Shown piece by piece: positions 36,045 through 48,286 of a stretch of 64,000 bases of DNA. Location of the stretch: the NCBI GenBank assembly GCA_030998015.1, contig JARWMV010000241.1:248001-312000 (forward strand), given 5' to 3'. The DNA is from Ceratorhiza oryzae-sativae (Eukaryota; Basidiomycota; Agaricomycetes; Cantharellales; Ceratobasidiaceae). The notes beneath the pieces are model-generated. The model was not told the DNA's origin. It was given only the letters and a program-made list of their open reading frames with translations, and did no database searches. The position numbers and the translations under genes are program-made. How positions within the stretch are numbered: the first letter of the stretch is position 1; every line of letters begins with the position of its first letter.

Positions 36045-37022
36045 TTACATGCTGAAAATGGACTCGACGGCGATCATCGAGCGTTCAGGCACGATTCGTC
36101 GGCTCGATCGCGGCGGGCGGGAGAACGAGTGGCCGTGGTCGGAGCTCGAGGTGGGGGAGGTGGGCATGAACCCGGGCGAGTTGAGTGCTCGACCAAAGAG
36201 CGGGCTCATGGGGAGGTGGGTGGGGGAAGAGACGGGCGACCAGGACAGGTAGGACTCGGAGTCGTCGGGGGACCGAGAGCGTGTGCGAGAGCGTGGGGGC
36301 GACGGGGGCGGACGGGTGGGGACTGGAGGCGGCGCAGCGACGATGGAAGAGCGTTTGGTGGATCGGGGCGGGACATACGACGGCTGCTGGTCTTCGTCGT
36401 CTGAGCTGTCGAATGCATACAACGCGTCGATTGCACTCTCCCATTCAGTTGGGGGCAAGGCTCGAACGCGCTTCTCGGCCGTGCAAGGCAATGAGGACGA
36501 CGCAGCAGGAGGCGTGCGTGGTGGTTCGGTGTCGCTGCTCGAGGTGCTCGAGGTCGGGGAGACCGAGCGCGGGACCTCAGCACGGTGTCGTCTGGGGGGC
36601 GTGGCTGGCGTGGCGGGGGACGGGACGCGTGCGCGAGGGGGCGGGGCCGCGACTGGCGCTCGGCGAGGCGCATACAGCGAGGAAGACCGCGGCGAAGGCA
36701 CCAAAGAGTGGGTCGGGGAAGGTGTGCGCCGAGACTGCGGAACGGGCTGGATCGGCAGCGTCATCTTCTTGGAAAAGGCCGGCGGGAGCGAGCGCGGGGG
36801 GAGTGGAAAGCACAAGTCCTCCTCGTCATCGTCGTCCTCGAATATCGAGCGCAGCGGGCCAGCCGACGACGGAGAGCCGAACCACGACGAGGCGCGCGAG
36901 ACCGGCTGAAAGGTGTGGGTGAGCTGGAGGTCGGGCGAGGACTCGTCGACCTCCCAGAGGGTGTCCATGGGGCAGTTGGGGAGCGCAATGGGCGAGGGGC
37001 GGCGCGGGGCGGAGCGGGGCAT
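36045..37022 (-). CDS. Pro/Ser-rich low-complexity protein of unknown function
   Basis: A single uninterrupted frame from ATG 37022 (MPRSAPRRPSPIALPNCPMD) to a stop at 36045, about 325 residues. It is dominated by Pro, Ser, Thr and Arg (PPPVPTRPPPSPPRSRTRS, SPTSSTSSSDTEPP), with an acidic patch FEDDDDEEDLCF and a short block WESAIDALYAFDSSDDEDQQ that looks more ordered. No domain is recognised. The frame continues upstream without an ATG, so an additional 5' exon is possible. The high GC content opens long frames on the other strand (for example 36185-36922), which I treat as shadows. The probable product is a disordered regulatory protein. Confidence 0.6.
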   Translation of the reverse strand: MPRSAPRRPSPIALPNCPMDTLWEVDESSPDLQLTHTFQPVSRASSWFGSPSSAGPLRSIFEDDDDEEDLCFPLPPRSLPPAFSKKMTLPIQPVPQSRRTPSPTHSLVPSPRSSSLYAPRRAPVAAPPPRARVPSPATPATPPRRHRAEVPRSVSPTSSTSSSDTEPPRTPPAASSSLPCTAEKRVRALPPTEWESAIDALYAFDSSDDEDQQPSYVPPRSTKRSSIVAAPPPVPTRPPPSPPRSRTRSRSPDDSESYLSWSPVSSPTHLPMSPLFGRALNSPGFMPTSPTSSSDHGHSFSRPPRSSRRIVPERSMIAVESIFSM

Positions 37023-40000
37023 GGTCTGGAGCGGGATGAGCGGGTGTTGTGGGCGGAGGCGGCGGGCGTCACTCACGCAGCGGCGGGATACTATCTTGGC
37101 GTAAAGACGTGGTGCGCACTGGGCTTTATGCAGCGCCGATGAAACTCTGCAGGTCGTCAAAGACGTGAGCGGGATAAAGGACGAGAGCGAATTTCCGCCC
37201 GCCTTATACTAAACCAGCACTTGAGGCCATTGTCGGTGTCCCGCTGTTCCGGGTCGCCCGCCGCTCTGGGTCCGTCCGCGGACGGTCACCCCTGGCGTGA
37301 CACTAGTCCCAATCCGACCTTTGTCACGCCCTGCTTTTCCCCCCCGGCGTTATTGTCGGGCCAATGCCCTCTCACACAACAAAAAAATCATCGTTTTGTC
37401 TACCCAGTCTTGCATAGACCATCGGTACTGCTGGGCCACACTTCAGTCCCCATCTCCCCATTTCCAATCGCCCCCGATCTCATTTCGAGCACTGTCCTCT
37501 GTCTTTGCCCGCTGTTCCTATATCGAGGCTCGAGTTTCAGACTCTGACCAATCGCTGCTGATCCGGCTCCATCCCCCCTCCCCCTCTTCCAAATCGTCAA
37601 GTCCGAGTCGGACAGCTCTCATTGAGGCAGTTTCACTCCAACCCGCGGCTTGCGCGCTTTTTTCACAGCACGATAGGCACCTCGTCAAATTAAAAATAAA
37701 TTCACGGTCCAAATGACCGAGGCCGACGTTCTGATGATGCTCGACGCTAGATGCTAGGTTGTTGGTCCCGAGTCCTCGAACGATCTCCACTGTTATTCCA
37801 GAAATAAGAATAAAGTCGGTTCGCGAAGAAACACTTGGCTTATCAGCCCGTGAATCACGCGGTACTCGTCCCCAGCCCTCGATGGCCAGATTGGGAAAAT
37901 ATGAGGGCGCGAGAGCATACACACACTGCTGGCTTATCATGGCGTTCCCCCCCTCTCCCCCTCTCGAAGCACGCTGGTCGCTGGAAGGACCGCGTCCCGT
38001 GAGCCGAGGTCCTCGACAACCGCTTGGCGGTTCCTGCTTCGGAATGAATCCGCTCTTCCACTCACTGTCTCGAAATACGCTAGTCGTCGATCCCCTCGAG
38101 CGATCGCCTATCCCCGCCAGTCCGGGACAGGGAACCAGTCCTCTTGAATACACGCCATCTGGATAATAATTATACCCAGTGCTCACCTCATTTCATTCCA
38201 CCGGCATACTCGCAAGCGCCACCTTCGATTACGTCCGGGTCAAAATCAAATTTCAAATGACCATTTGGCGAGGATTGCGTGGACGGCTTGACCATCTGGA
38301 CATGAGCACCAACCTAGAAGTTCTGTGTTGTGGGGGGCACACCGCGAATGAATCCCTGTGTGCCAAAGGTGCCACAAATTCCAGCCTGGTCATGTGGAGA
38401 CTTTGGCCTGGCCAAAACAGGCTGGGCGTAGTGAGCATATGCTCTTTGGGGACTAGACAGTGCTCGTCGGGGGTCATCGGCGCTCACTCTACCAACACGA
38501 GTTCACCCAGGTTGGATACGACTCTGCGTGCGCCACAGGTGATAGACCTCGCTTGAGACGGATGCAGGATGAACCTTGGCTAGAGTCGACAACCACAAGT
38601 GTCTATTACGTGATCCACACGCTTGCTTCGTGATGGTGGCACCTCACACTCACACTCGACGACATGAGCTTGTAGCACAGCATACAGCGGATTCGTCTGC
38701 TTGAGGCAAGATAGGAGCATGATAGGGCATGCGCTACAAATCGGACTTGGAAGGATTTGTTAAACCCAGATTTACAAAAAGGCTGAGTGTTCCAAACCTT
38801 GTCAGGCCGATCACAGCCAAATTATCAGGAAGTTGTCGAATACAAATGTGCTGCAGTCGGGCCCGGAAACGACGCCACATACCCAACGCCACGTCCAGAC
38901 CTCGTTCCTCATCCGGCGGGCAGATCGACACGTCCGCCGACGGTATTATCGTAGTCAATGCAGATGCTATAATGAGGTGCATCAGCTAAGCTTGATTATA
39001 ATGTGTTGATATGGTGGAATTCCTAATGAAGAACACCGTAAAGTGTATGCGGTGTTTGCTATAGAAACGGATCCCATCACCCGCCTCTATCACGACCTAA
39101 ACGGGCTTGGTTAGATACATGACATGATACAGGATGATGCGCGCTGCCGCCCACTCAGCGCCAATTTCGCTCGTTCCTGTGGTAAGACGTAGGCGATATA
39201 CTTTATTAAGCTGTGGCATGATAAACTGTTCCGTGGGTTATCTTGTTCGAGATACTCGACATATGACAGAACATGGGGCTGCGGGTTCCAGTGATACATT
39301 CTTTACTGTTTCGGTTGCCACCGAGCCAGCCTGTTGTTGCTTCCAGCTTCCAGTTGTGTCTAGACAATCCGAGTGTATGAATCAAACTTTTATCTAGATT
39401 CAGCCTGAGTGTATGAGGAGGGATTTCTGGTCCTGGCTAATCACAAACACCACACCCTAGGGCAGCACACCACGACTCTCTTGTTCCTGAAATAGGCCGA
39501 ATCCCGATTGTGTAGAGGCAACGTGTATGCGGCGTCGGTTTCAGACCCTCTCGTCGTATCAATGATCATTAATTCATCGGAAATTCGATTAAACTGATCT
39601 ACGACAAACAACAGCTGACAATGCTCTCTGCTCCTCGCCCTGGGCGGCTCTCAACATTTGTACTGGCCGAGTGACAACCTACGACCAAACGAGAATGGCC
39701 GCTTTTGACGTGATATCTATATCTAGGTAGGCCCATGATCCGTACCTTCATTTCGCACGCTGAGGGGTCGACACTGGTCGATGATCGACGTAATCTCGAT
39801 GGCCAAGGTGTTGGCGACAGGCCCGGTCGTTGGTCCAGGTTTCGTGGCTCGACTTTGTTTGCTCCAAGCCAACTCGAGTGAATACCGATCGAGCGTGAAT
39901 GAGCTATTCCACAACGATATTCAACTCAGACGCCAAAACGCACGTGAGTATACTCAGCTGTCGTACACCGTATGGCACACGACGGGAGGGGGCAACACCA

Positions 40001-42705
40001 TCTCCACCAACCCAGACCATTCAGAGCGACGATGACGATAAGTGTGCCTGAACCCCACTCCAACGTTTTGCAGGCTCCGTGCCTGACACATGTAGCATCC
40101 GCCCCTGCTTTCATCACAAACCTCTACTCGCTGCATATCCACGCAGCCTCGGTCGGCGGGACGTGCATGAAAGCCGGGGATGCGGCCGCGCGACCAGGTA
40201 CCACCGGCCGCAAGTGACATTTATCGGTACACCGACGCACCGAGGGCGAGGTGACAGCTTTTCCTTTTTTTTTTTGCCCTTGTGCTCGAGCGGAGCAATC
40301 AATCTATTTGTAGGGTAAGACGGTCTGGCCACTGCCATTGAAAAACGTGCCGCAGCAGAGCGGCGATTACTTTGTATGTCGACGCAACCCATGGACAGCC
40401 GAATAGCCGCCTATTTCAGACCGAGTCACTGATCTTTCGCAGCTAAGCGCCGAAAATATAGCCACCTAGTCCCTAGTCGGTACACAACCCCAGTCTTTGA
40501 TTTGTATTTCTAGCCCAAGGTAAATGTATGTGGCATAGATGCCCGGCGGTCTACGGGCCCCAACATCATTACATTTTTCTCTTGCCCTCTCAACGGTTAA
40601 GTGGTGCCCATCAATGTTCGGCATATAACCCTGAGTACTCCAGGTTCAGCCTCCTGGATTTCCGGTACCCTAAAAAGTAGTTAAAAACGTGAACTATACA
40701 TATTGCCACCAACGGAAACGATGTGACCGTGAGAATGATATCAGCGATCGTTGTATCGAGCAAAAAGATTGAAGGATTGATATATGCGCACGTTGCCAGA
40801 TATCGTAACCAAACGCCGTGTCTCCCCAACCGATGAGCGTTTTTTGAGAGGTTCTAGCGTGAGGCTTTAATTTCCACGGGCCAGACCGTACATACCCAAG
40901 TACTTCGGTCGCCTTGTTCACGTTGAGAAGAATAATGCGATACTCCGGATGTGGAAGGCATCCAAAGGGGGTTGAGCGAATTTACGGGCGAGTATTACTC
41001 CGCATTTGACAGGATGACAGCAGTAGCCCGTTACCCCATAGTTGTGGTGTAGTACGTTGGTAAACGGCGCGAGAACCAATTGCGAGCCTCGGTTAGGGCT
41101 ATGGAACGTGCTAGTGAGGGTGGCAAAATCTTTCGTGACCGCCGTGATGCTAAACGTCACGAGCACCAGAGAGAGATCAAGGAAAAAGAGTCTGGCCTCT
41201 CTGTCCTGAAGACGATCCTGCATTTAAGCATTCAAATGATGTCACGGAAGATCCATAAGAAGCCGGAAATGCTGATCATTTTTATCCCGGGAATTGTTTT
41301 TAGCTTGAAAATCTTGTCCATCAGGTAATGTATAGCTTACAAATGTCACGACAAATCGCCGAGCTTCCTTGATATACTTTGCTTGGTCGGCACCCCTAAT
41401 CAATCTGGTATGCCGACCCTGCCCGACCATAGTGCCGGAAGCCGACCAGGATAGGGAGCACGGGGCTGAGGATAATCAGAACCGCGCCCCTTGGTGGCCA
41501 ACACGGGTGACTATTTAGCGCTGAATCACAGAGAAGGATTTTAGATAGGAATTGGTTAGTCGAAGCACCCTTTTTCTCGTGCGAATAAAGTCACAAATAG
41601 CGTTGCTCTGGCCCGGAGCTTGTCGGCAGCCCATTCGGTGATCTACCACGTCTTCACACATTCTGGGGGAATATCCATATTTTTGCTGATTTTCCGTAGA
41701 AGCCACTAGTGCGTGCTGCTGACAGTGTATCATGTATGTTGATGCTCCTAAATCGCTAGCGGCGGGTATTCGGTTCAACTCTTTGACGAACAAACAAATT
41801 TCAGTGCCACCTGAATAGCTCAGCGTGAGGTCGAATTGCAGTTGGACACATTCCGGGATTAACCGTCCCCCCCAAGTATCGCAAAACGCTTGATCGGCAC
41901 TAAACATTTATCCGGACGTTGGTTGAAATAAGATCGACAGCCGACAGCAGTGGAGAACAGGGCGCTGCCTTCTGCTGGCGTAAGCTAGCCATGCACACGC
42001 GTTCCGGGCGACTCGGGCGGCGCCGAGGGTATTCTGTAGCCTCGAGTCCGACTGTACCCGAAGGGGAAAACGAGAAATCGGTTGTATGGAAGTTGAGGGC
42101 GAATTTGAGGCCAAACTGGGTTAGCGTTTCAAGCGAACGTCTTCAAGAACGCGAGAAGTCAGAATCCTGGATCAGAAAGCTATCAAGGCTCGTCGAGCGC
42201 GTTGATATTAGTTCGGAGCAAAGTGTTTTTGGGTATAGTGTTTGATCAGTCGATTGGTAGTGATATTCTCGAGTTTTCCTAAGCGAATGATAACTCGTGG
42301 CAGCCCTGTTTACTCTAAGCACGACTAAGCGCCGTAGAGGAGTGTAGCTTAGACGTAGAAGACGTCGATCTTCATCTTGGTATCCTCTCAAAGATCTACA
42401 TGCCTCCGGCTGAGAGATGGGGCGCAGCCAGCTGATCTTACCCCAATGGGGTTCAACAGCGGTACATGGAAGCCAGTAACTATGGCTCGTTCAGAATCGT
42501 AGTAACAGAACTTTGTACTCCTTATCAAAGAGTTTCATACGTGTTACGAGAGGCTTAGTGTATATGCTCATAGAGGCTGACGAGGCGCATGGGTGCCCGA
42601 AATAGATATCATGCGTGCGTATGATGTGTATATGTGTTGAGTAGCCAAGGTCGACCCCACCAGAGCGTATGGTGATGCAAAAGAAATCAAGCGAAAATAC
42701 ACATT
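37023..42705. other. Gene-poor 5.7-kb stretch
   Basis: No gene is supported here. Open frames are short and lack family motifs. At 40618-41223 on the minus strand several hydrophobic fragments (for example SLVLVTFSITAVTKDFATL and IFLLDTTIADIILTVTSFPL) hint at a decayed membrane-protein gene, but I could not splice them into one reading. A minus-strand frame at 37518-38186 has no recognisable content. T run at 40265-40274. No tandem or inverted repeat of note was found by eye. Confidence 0.45.
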
Positions 42706-44674
42706 CTAAGTGGTCGCTTTCGTATGCCTTGTTCCTCCACTCCCATCCCAGAAACTCCGCACAACATTTGCCACATCGACCACCAAACGATCGTACTCCA
42801 GATTCTCTTCTCGAAAGAATATACCACAGTGGGCACTAACCTCGCTATCCGCTCCGGCGACGGGCACGCATATCCACTGTTGGTCGGTTCCTTTTCGAGG
42901 GAGAACAACGAAGTGGTGCGGTGAATCAACTTTGTCAGCCTCTCGGGTGCGTTTTGCTGCGGCATCGATTGACTTTTGATGCTCTTTTGCTTCACGTTTA
43001 GCTTGTTTCGTTGCCTCTTTTTCCGCCTTTCTTCCTCTTTTCGCGTAGCCTTTTCTTCCTTCGCCCATTCCTTCTGTTCTGCTTTGAGTTGTTTCTCCTT
43101 CTCCTTAAGAGCCATTTTCTCTTCTTTGGGAACGCCTTCTGCTATCATTTGCTGCTGAATGTTTTTCAGTGCGACTTTGAAATCCCAGTCACGTTCTGAA
43201 CGAGATCCGGTAGAATTCGTCGATGCGAGCGTTATAGAAGAGGATAAGGTTGAGGGCGTTGTCTGGGCGAGGCTAGGTCGAGGCGAGCTCGTAGCAGTCG
43301 AAATGGTGGAAGGGGCAGATGACTGTCCGCGGTTATCTCCGGGTTTCACCTCCTCGGCCATCAGTTTCGACAAGTCCATAGCTTCCGCCAAATCTGCCTC
43401 TCGATCCTCGAGTCCTAGTTCCCTCGGTTCTACTGCATCACCTCTTCGCCTAGGCACTGTGACCGTCCAAAAGTTGACCCAGCCACGACCATATGGTCCA
43501 GCGCTCGTATCTGACCCCCACGCTTGCATCTTCTCGTATCGTTCTATGAGGCCATATGGATCGAGAAGGCACCCTCCAAATTCGAACATCTGCACAATCC
43601 AATCCTTGAACCCGATAATCCCGCGATGTTTATCGAAGAAATGGAGCACATCATGTACGGGTTGTGGGATGGGTCCGAGGCCGAACGTTTCGAATGCTTG
43701 TTCAAGTTTTGGGGAGATGAATTTGGCAGGCGGACGAGGAGAACTGAGATGGAGGGTGGGCGGCAGCGTAGTGTTTGGAGAAGGGCTCTGGGGTACCGAG
43801 GATGGGAGAGGCGGATCAGGGGCAAGAGAGGCGTTTCCTTGGATGGGTGTTTGAGAACGATCTCCGTTTGAGGGCGTTAGGTAAACTGAACTGGACGAAG
43901 CCGCAGGGTTTATGCCAAGCGTACTCAAGCTACTGTTCGCACCTGCATCAGAATGTCAGACCGATATGCGATAGAGGGATTTGCGGGAATACCTTGCATA
44001 TACGGCCGACCGTCACGCTTTGGTACCATTTTCACATGCTCCGGGTTATTCATCTCAGTTTCTGATTTTCCTTCTTTTCCCTTGAAGAGGGACGCGATTC
44101 CACTGTGAAGTTCCCAGCGGTGCTGTGAGTCTCGATATGGTAAAAATGAATGGAAGCGAACCTGAGGATCACATGAGGATGAAGACCAAGAAAGGGGACA
44201 TCGAACGATATCAATCCGATGACTCGATTGGGAGGCGCAGCGAATGCAACCTCGGCGGTCAGAAGGCCACCCATAGAATGTCCACAGAGGATCACGCGTC
44301 CAGACGGCAAAGTGCTCATCCTGCCTGTTGTAATGTCAAGATAAGTTCGGTTGCGAGGTGATAGACCACTCACATCACGGCATACACCAATAATCCATAT
44401 CATCAGCCAAGCTCGAGTTGGTGTTGTAATTTCATACCAAGTAAGAAAATGATCGCGGGCGAGTTCTAATGGTCTTGTCGTTTTGTAGGTTGGGTATACG
44501 TACGTGTTCAGTTTGGGGATTTTGTCAATTAAGTAGAGATGCAAATCCGTTGGGAAGGCTTCAAAGTGATCAATCAAGGGCTACGGAACGCTTAGCAACT
44601 TACTCACATTGGAAAGAGGTATGATCTCCACGAAAACCATGTACAAAAACGAGACTCAGGGTATCGTCGGCCAT
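42706..44674 (-). CDS. Alpha/beta-hydrolase with Lys/Glu-rich linker and C-terminal domain
   Basis: Five exons (44674-44608, 44558-44438, 44320-44162, 44102-43993, 43942-42706). The N-terminal hydrolase shows LVFVHGFRGDHTSFQ, DLHLYLIDKIP, the nucleophile elbow CGHSMGGLL (GxSxG) and ISFDVPFLGLHPHV, followed by SETEMNNPEHVK. The middle is Ser-rich, then strongly charged (KEKEKQLKAEQKEWAKEEK). The end, HHFVVLPRKGTDQQWICVPV through DVANVVRSFW, reads as a conserved terminal domain. The charged region and the terminal domain are in different frames; one base is missing around 43024-43040, near AAA and GG runs. Substrate unknown; the fold suggests an esterase/lipase-like role. The neighbouring membrane-protein gene is on the same strand. 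Confidence 0.8.
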
Positions 44675-44905
44675 GTTAGTCGAGGTTGTAGTGGTCAGAA
44701 ACAGGTCGCACTGGTATATTTACCCCGATAAAGCGGCATCCCTGTGCCTTAGTCAGCGGACTCAGCCCTCGTACAGGTTCGTGATTGAAGTAATCCGAAT
44801 AGCCGGACAATATGCCCCTCGAGCACGGGATAACGTGAGAGTACAGTAATCAATAGTGATAAAGATAATACAGCGGCGCAGAGTGTAGTATAAATGGTCT
44901 AGAGA

Positions 44906-45517
44906 TCACGTACGGGCCAATCCAATCCTTGCCGCTAACTGTCTATATTGCATCGTAGTCAACTTCTTGACCTTTGCGTAAAGGATTCCTAGGGACAATA
45001 TAGCAAGCACCAGATTGCATATCTGCAACCTATCGTTAGGGTTCAGTTTAAGAGTAGCATTCGATCGAACATACCACGAATTCGCTAAAATCCGCCCTCT
45101 CCCGAGCCACGACCCTCCCACAAGCCTCCCATGCCGGTGTTTCCCCGGGAAGTGCCGTGTCTGGCAGGCGGCCGCCTTGCGTGTCTTTGGGGATGTCGGA
45201 TTTTCGTATACAATGAATAAGTCTTCGGTTCCCATACGGTTGACAGAATGGTTGATTAAGCTACAAGGAGTAAGTAATAGAGAATGGATGGAAACAAAGG
45301 TTGTCCTCACCGCTTCCGCTGGACATGGCTCACACATACCAAACGGCCGACAAACAACTTCGTCCTGTCCAGTCACGGGAGCTGGTGCAGGGTTGGCCAG
45401 AACATATACCAGCCACTGCAGGATAAAAAGTGAGCTTAAGCCTAAAATAAAGAGAGGGTCGTTCTCGAATATTTGTCGAGTGAAAACAAACTTACACCCT
45501 TGTGGAAAAGGCAGCAT
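44906..45517 (-). CDS. Conserved small membrane protein of unknown function
   Basis: Four exons (45517-45496, 45441-45311, 45260-45075, 45022-44906) give 151 residues. Layout: a hydrophobic N-terminal helix (CLSSLFILQWLVYVLANP), a Cys-rich lumenal-like segment (EVVCRPFGMCEPCPAEA, then LNQPFCQPYGNRRLIHC), a loop, and a second hydrophobic helix (ICNLVLAILSLGILYAKV) before a basic tail. The paired cysteines suggest disulfides or metal binding outside the cytosol. The first intron (45442-45495, GTAAGT...TTTTAG) is 54 nt, in phase and stop-free. I do not recognise the family by name. It is divergent from SRP19 with 238 bp between starts. Confidence 0.8.
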   Translation of the reverse strand: MLPFPQGCKFVFTRQIFENDPLFILGLSSLFILQWLVYVLANPAPAPVTGQDEVVCRPFGMCEPCPAEAVRTTFVSIHSLLLTPCSLINHSVNRMGTEDLFIVYENPTSPKTRKAAACQTRHFPGKHRHGRLVGGSWLGRGRILANSWYVRSNATLKLNPNDRLQICNLVLAILSLGILYAKVKKLTTMQYRQLAARIGLART

Positions 45518-45755
45518 GTTGACGACTGTGGTGGCGCAGAGCTGGCAGTATTTGGCGGCGCTAACCGAATTGCCTCTTCAGGGCTCCATCATCTCGTTCA
45601 AGAGGCCATCATCTCGCATCATCGCACGCGACTTTGAACAAACACCGTTCGGTACGATATACACAATTTTACGCCTTCAAACACTCAGTCGATCGAACAC
45701 AGAGAAAGAAAACCGTAGACGATATAGTGGCAAGAGAAGAATTGTAACCTTTGTA

Positions 45756-47199
45756 ATGTCCTCTAGACAGCGTATAACACTCCAAGATGTCTCCGACTCG
45801 GATTCGGACGGTGAACGACGTTTATCGACCCTACCCAACACTGGAACCCGTGGGGCACTAATACAACAGATTGGAGATGCCTCAGGTACGCTACCTGTCG
45901 CTCAGCCGACTATCTGCTCCTATTTGACTCACTTCATTTGGGTCATGTTGTACCGTTTTATCGATTTTCAACATTGAATCACTAACGAAACAGATCCTGA
46001 CGAGCCTTCACTGGATTTTGGAGGTCCTGCAATAGGCGCAAGCTCGTCAGCGCCATTCAGGGCACAGCATACACAATACCGTCCTCCACCGGCAGACCTC
46101 GAAAAGTACAAGCGGTATGTCGAACTCTCCTTCACTCTCTCGACCTGCCCCAAGTCTATCCCCCCCTCCCTTTTTTGCACTGCCGTATGCACCACCCACT
46201 CCTTGCATCTCGTGACCTTGGGGTGCACGTCATATACGCAGGCAGATCTCCCCCTGAGCGAGTCCCATGACCTTGACCCAGATTTATTTCTCACGTCCTC
46301 ATTTCCTAGCTGGACATCACTCTACCCAATATACTTCGATGCCAAACGTCCGTACGGGCAAGGGCAGCGACGTCTGGCTCGGGAGAAGAGCGTTTGGTGG
46401 CCGCAAAGCCGAGACATCGAGGTTGCGGCGCGGGCCCTCGGAATTTCGACATTTCATGAGGTGATCATTTGTTTTGCTACTCAACACCACTTTGTCTACA
46501 CAGTGCGACGTTTAACGGAGGAATCAAATGCACGCCCTGGTGCAGTAGATTCCACGCCCATTGTTCCTTGTGTTCCTTTGCTGGAGGCACTCACAATGTA
46601 ACCCTGTCCTACAGCCAACCAAACGGCATCCTCAAGACTGGGAAAACCCCGGTCGGGTCAAGGTGTTATGGAAAGAGAATGGTCAGGTGGTGAATCAAAA
46701 GTTTAATTCCAGTGCGTTTATCTTGTCCCCTATTCCCGATTACACTGGAGCGTATATGCTTTACTCACAATTCGGGTTTAGAGAAGCGCCTACTTGAAGC
46801 AATTGCGATCCAAATCCAAAAACACAAACCGGAACAAATTCCCACGCCCGAGACGGGTGCCCCCACACGGGCACCTCCAAAGTCAGCATCAGCTAAAGGA
46901 CAACCGATACAACGCAAGGCATTCAAAGCACCACAAGCACCGCAACCGTGGCCTAAACTACAGGATCGTGTAAGTTCGTATTCGCCTATCATAGATGCTG
47001 GGATATATGTCGGTGCTGTGGTGGTGAGTTTGGATTGGGCACACGGGAAACTAAAAACCTTGACGAGCGGATGCGGTGATAGAACTCGTTGGCGGCTGAG
47101 AAGAAGAATGTGGAGACTGGGGCCGGCGCTACTGCGGGGCAACAGCAGGCTCAGGCGGGTGGAAAGGGAAAGAAGAAGGTCATTCGCGTGCGCGGATGA
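45756..47199 (+). CDS. SEC65: Signal recognition particle subunit SRP19 (Sec65)
   Basis: SRP19 binds SRP RNA and helps load SRP54 during assembly of the particle that targets nascent chains to the ER. Six exons (45756-45885, 45994-46114, 46310-46460, 46615-46711, 46782-47023, 47083-47199) give about 285 residues. Family blocks: WTSLYPIYFDAKRPYGQGQR, AREKSVWWPQSRDIEVAARA, HPQDWENPGRVKVLWKENG and RLLEAIAIQIQKHK. An N-terminal extension starts MSSRQRITLQDVSDSDSDGE. The C-terminus ends in a basic GKGKKKVIRVRG. The reading DRVSSYSPIIDAGIYV is kept as coding, since it fits the family better than splicing at its internal GTAAGT. All introns are GT-AG. Confidence 0.92.
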
Positions 47200-47442
47200 A
47201 TGTCTCTGTCTTGGGCTAGGGAGGTGCAAACGGGATACTGGAGCAAGAGGGAGTGCGTTGTAGTGCGGGAACAATCAACGACTCATAAATGTAAATTCAA
47301 TCCCAATAATCGTTACCAAACTACCGTCGTCCTTTTAGTTCGACTATGGATGTCAAGGCGATGCAGGAGTGTTATCAGCGAGATCGTTTAGCCCATTCAC
47401 TACGCTACATGCTATATATAAATGGATATGGCTGCACTTCGA

Positions 47443-48052
47443 TCAGTGTGTCGTCTGTGGGGATGCTATCCGCACGCTCTCCTCGTCTCGCCCTAAGATG
47501 CATGCGATTTAGATGTTGCGCTTTGGGAGAATTTAATTAACTGAAACTTACCGCTGTAGAACTTTTGTAAGAACGTCTGCCCAACCACGCTCCCCTCGTG
47601 AGGGTCCTTGAGTAGCCCACCCATAATATGCGGCTCTTGTTTCCAGCAGTTCATCGTCTCCTAAAGTAAACATAAGCGTCAAAACGCCATTAACCTGGTG
47701 AAAGGCAATTGTCTCCCGCAAAGCGGGGGGAAGACATGCCATGGACTTACTTGGTACTCTTGCCGACCCTTGTGCAGCAATACATCAATCACCGACGGAT
47801 CAGTCACATATCTGTACTGCTCAAACTTTTCGCGAACACGATGGCGAATCAGCGAAGGGGGCACGTTCAAGCCATAAATCGCGACAATCTCAGGTGCCTA
47901 GGATCATTGTTAGATGTGAGAAGTCGGATAGAGCAGTGTTGATGTACCGAGCGATACCATTGTCGATAGAGTTGAATGACTCGAGCACGAGCCACTGTGG
48001 GGCTAGGCGAGGATTGAGATAGGCGCGAGAGACGCGAGGGGATGGTCGTCAT
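47443..48052 (-). CDS. NDUFA6: Mitochondrial complex I LYR subunit NDUFA6
   Basis: Four exons (48052-47948, 47897-47751, 47660-47552, 47492-47443) give 136 residues. It is an accessory subunit of NADH:ubiquinone oxidoreductase on the matrix side. The LYR motif lies in VIQLYRQWYRS, followed by NVPPSLIRHRVREKFEQYRY, DPSVIDVLLHKGRQEYQETM and GQTFLQKFYSGRDEESV. The last exon is supported because the unspliced frame would run into an unrelated tail. All introns are GT-AG. It is convergent with SRP19, with 243 bp between stops. Confidence 0.92.
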
Positions 48053-48286
48053 TTCGGCAAGAATTGAGGAGACCAATGGGTGGTGGTCAGTTGGAGGCTA
48101 GGCGCTGGGCTCTCAGGGGCGATGCTTATGGCATCAACCATCCTTGTCCTCAAACGTCGAGATGATTAAATCCATTCTAAACGCACACCAGATGTGAGAT
48201 GCGGGTTTATAATGTATACAAAATGCCAAAAAAACCACCTAAACAACCGAAACCGAAGAGCGTCCATATTCTAAAACGGCAACCTT

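Noticed and set aside
36185..36922. Long plus-strand open frame (about 245 codons)
   Set aside because: It lies antisense to a GC-rich Pro/Ser gene; the composition mirrors that gene and no domain is seen.
37518..38186. Minus-strand open frame of about 220 codons
   Set aside because: No recognisable motif, no splice logic and no codon pattern like neighbouring genes.
40618..41430. Hydrophobic minus-strand fragments suggesting a membrane protein
   Set aside because: Could not be joined by plausible splice sites; left as a possible relic only.
46973..46985. Intron starting at an internal GTAAGT in SRP19 exon 5
   Set aside because: The sequence after it reads as a conserved SRP19 segment (SYSPIIDAG), so it is kept as coding.
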